A stretch of 32,415 bases of DNA from Rikenellaceae bacterium (GTDB taxonomy: Bacteria; Bacteroidota; Bacteroidia; Bacteroidales; Rikenellaceae), in NCBI GenBank assembly GCA_031256675.1, contig JAIRQC010000031.1, positions 1 through 32,415 on the forward strand. The letters are read 5' to 3'. Positions 32,141 to 32,415 of the stretch are shown piece after piece. The position numbers and the translations under genes are program-made. Position 1 is the stretch's first letter. Each line of letters begins with the position of its first letter. Below the pieces are notes generated by a model that was not told where the DNA came from, searched no databases, and was given only the letters and a program-made list of their open reading frames with translations.

Positions 32141-32415
32141 AGAGGTAACTGTATAATGTGTAGTGGTTTTTGGCCCGCAGGCTCGTCTCGCGGAGGGAGA
32201 CTCCGAATAGCGAAGGGAGTAATTAACAGATTATGATGAGAATGATCTCCGACCGGAGCAGTTTGGTTGCCGACGGGTAGCAAAGTTTTGGTTAAAAACG
32301 GCCTTGCGGAGCAAGGTCGGCAGTCCGCAGCCGCGCTCCGCGGAGGGCTGCCCGCTCTGCCCGAGGCATCGCGACGTCCTTCGCCGTCTGCGGGCCGAAA
32401 ATCGCAGCGCAGTAA
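32141..32415. other. Spacer with hairpins at right edge
   Basis: The spacer has GC-rich complementary stretches, for example CCTTGC and GCAAGG around 32303-32317, and GGCAG against CTGCC flanking a CCGCGCTCCGCGG core near 32320-32355. These could be a transcription terminator for the NUDIX-like gene or one more degenerate repeat. No gene can be supported before the window ends. Confidence 0.35.

Noticed and set aside
1-32415. tRNA, rRNA and riboswitches
   Set aside because: I saw no cloverleaf, rRNA-conserved stretch or known riboswitch core by eye; a covariance-model scan was not possible.

Overview
The window reads as chromosomal DNA of a Bacteroidales bacterium. The evidence is a SusC/SusD pair, a TlpA-type thioredoxin with a DUF4369-like N-terminus, DUF4838 and DUF4924 proteins, a Tgt without zinc cysteines, and several copies of the Bacteroidetes -7 promoter box TAnnTTTG upstream of genes. 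The coding part is fairly GC-rich for the phylum, which would fit a Rikenellaceae/Alistipes-like host. The genus is an inference.

Left accessory part (1-3,950): a fimbrillin-like fragment; an imperfect inverted repeat enclosing about 350 bp with an interrupted reading frame; an intact tyrosine recombinase; a decayed IS5-family transposase; and remains of at least two Microviridae proviruses (a long VP2 pilot-protein gene, a 39-codon membrane ORF, and a second, diverged VP2 fragment). This stretch is AT-richer and largely degraded.

Central part (4,130-29,260) is mostly ordinary, dense chromosome: a SusC/SusD outer-membrane uptake pair closed by a strong terminator; a TlpA-like thioredoxin; prs (PRPP synthase); yihA/engB (ribosome assembly GTPase) overlapping an RluA-type pseudouridine synthase; a lipoprotein aldose epimerase; a protein with a TonB C-terminal-type domain at its N-terminus; a DUF4838 glycosidase-like protein followed by a broken DUF1573 lipoprotein gene; rmuC, divergent from a secreted protein with a caspase-like His/Cys pattern, which is coupled to an SDR epimerase; the protein quality-control operon tig-clpP-clpX; and the tgt-LptF/G-DUF4924 operon.

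Right accessory part (29,260-32,415): AT-rich spacer with degenerate short repeats, then broken genes (an unknown frame, a GNAT-type acetyltransferase, a 33-residue phage-like N-terminus), and a NUDIX/NrtR-like gene whose 5' end appears frameshifted. Several long spacers (near 9.3, 15.7-16.1, 19.2-19.4, 29.6 and 30.0-30.2 kb) carry degenerate repeats, each with its own unit. I saw no rRNA, tRNA or CRISPR array by eye.
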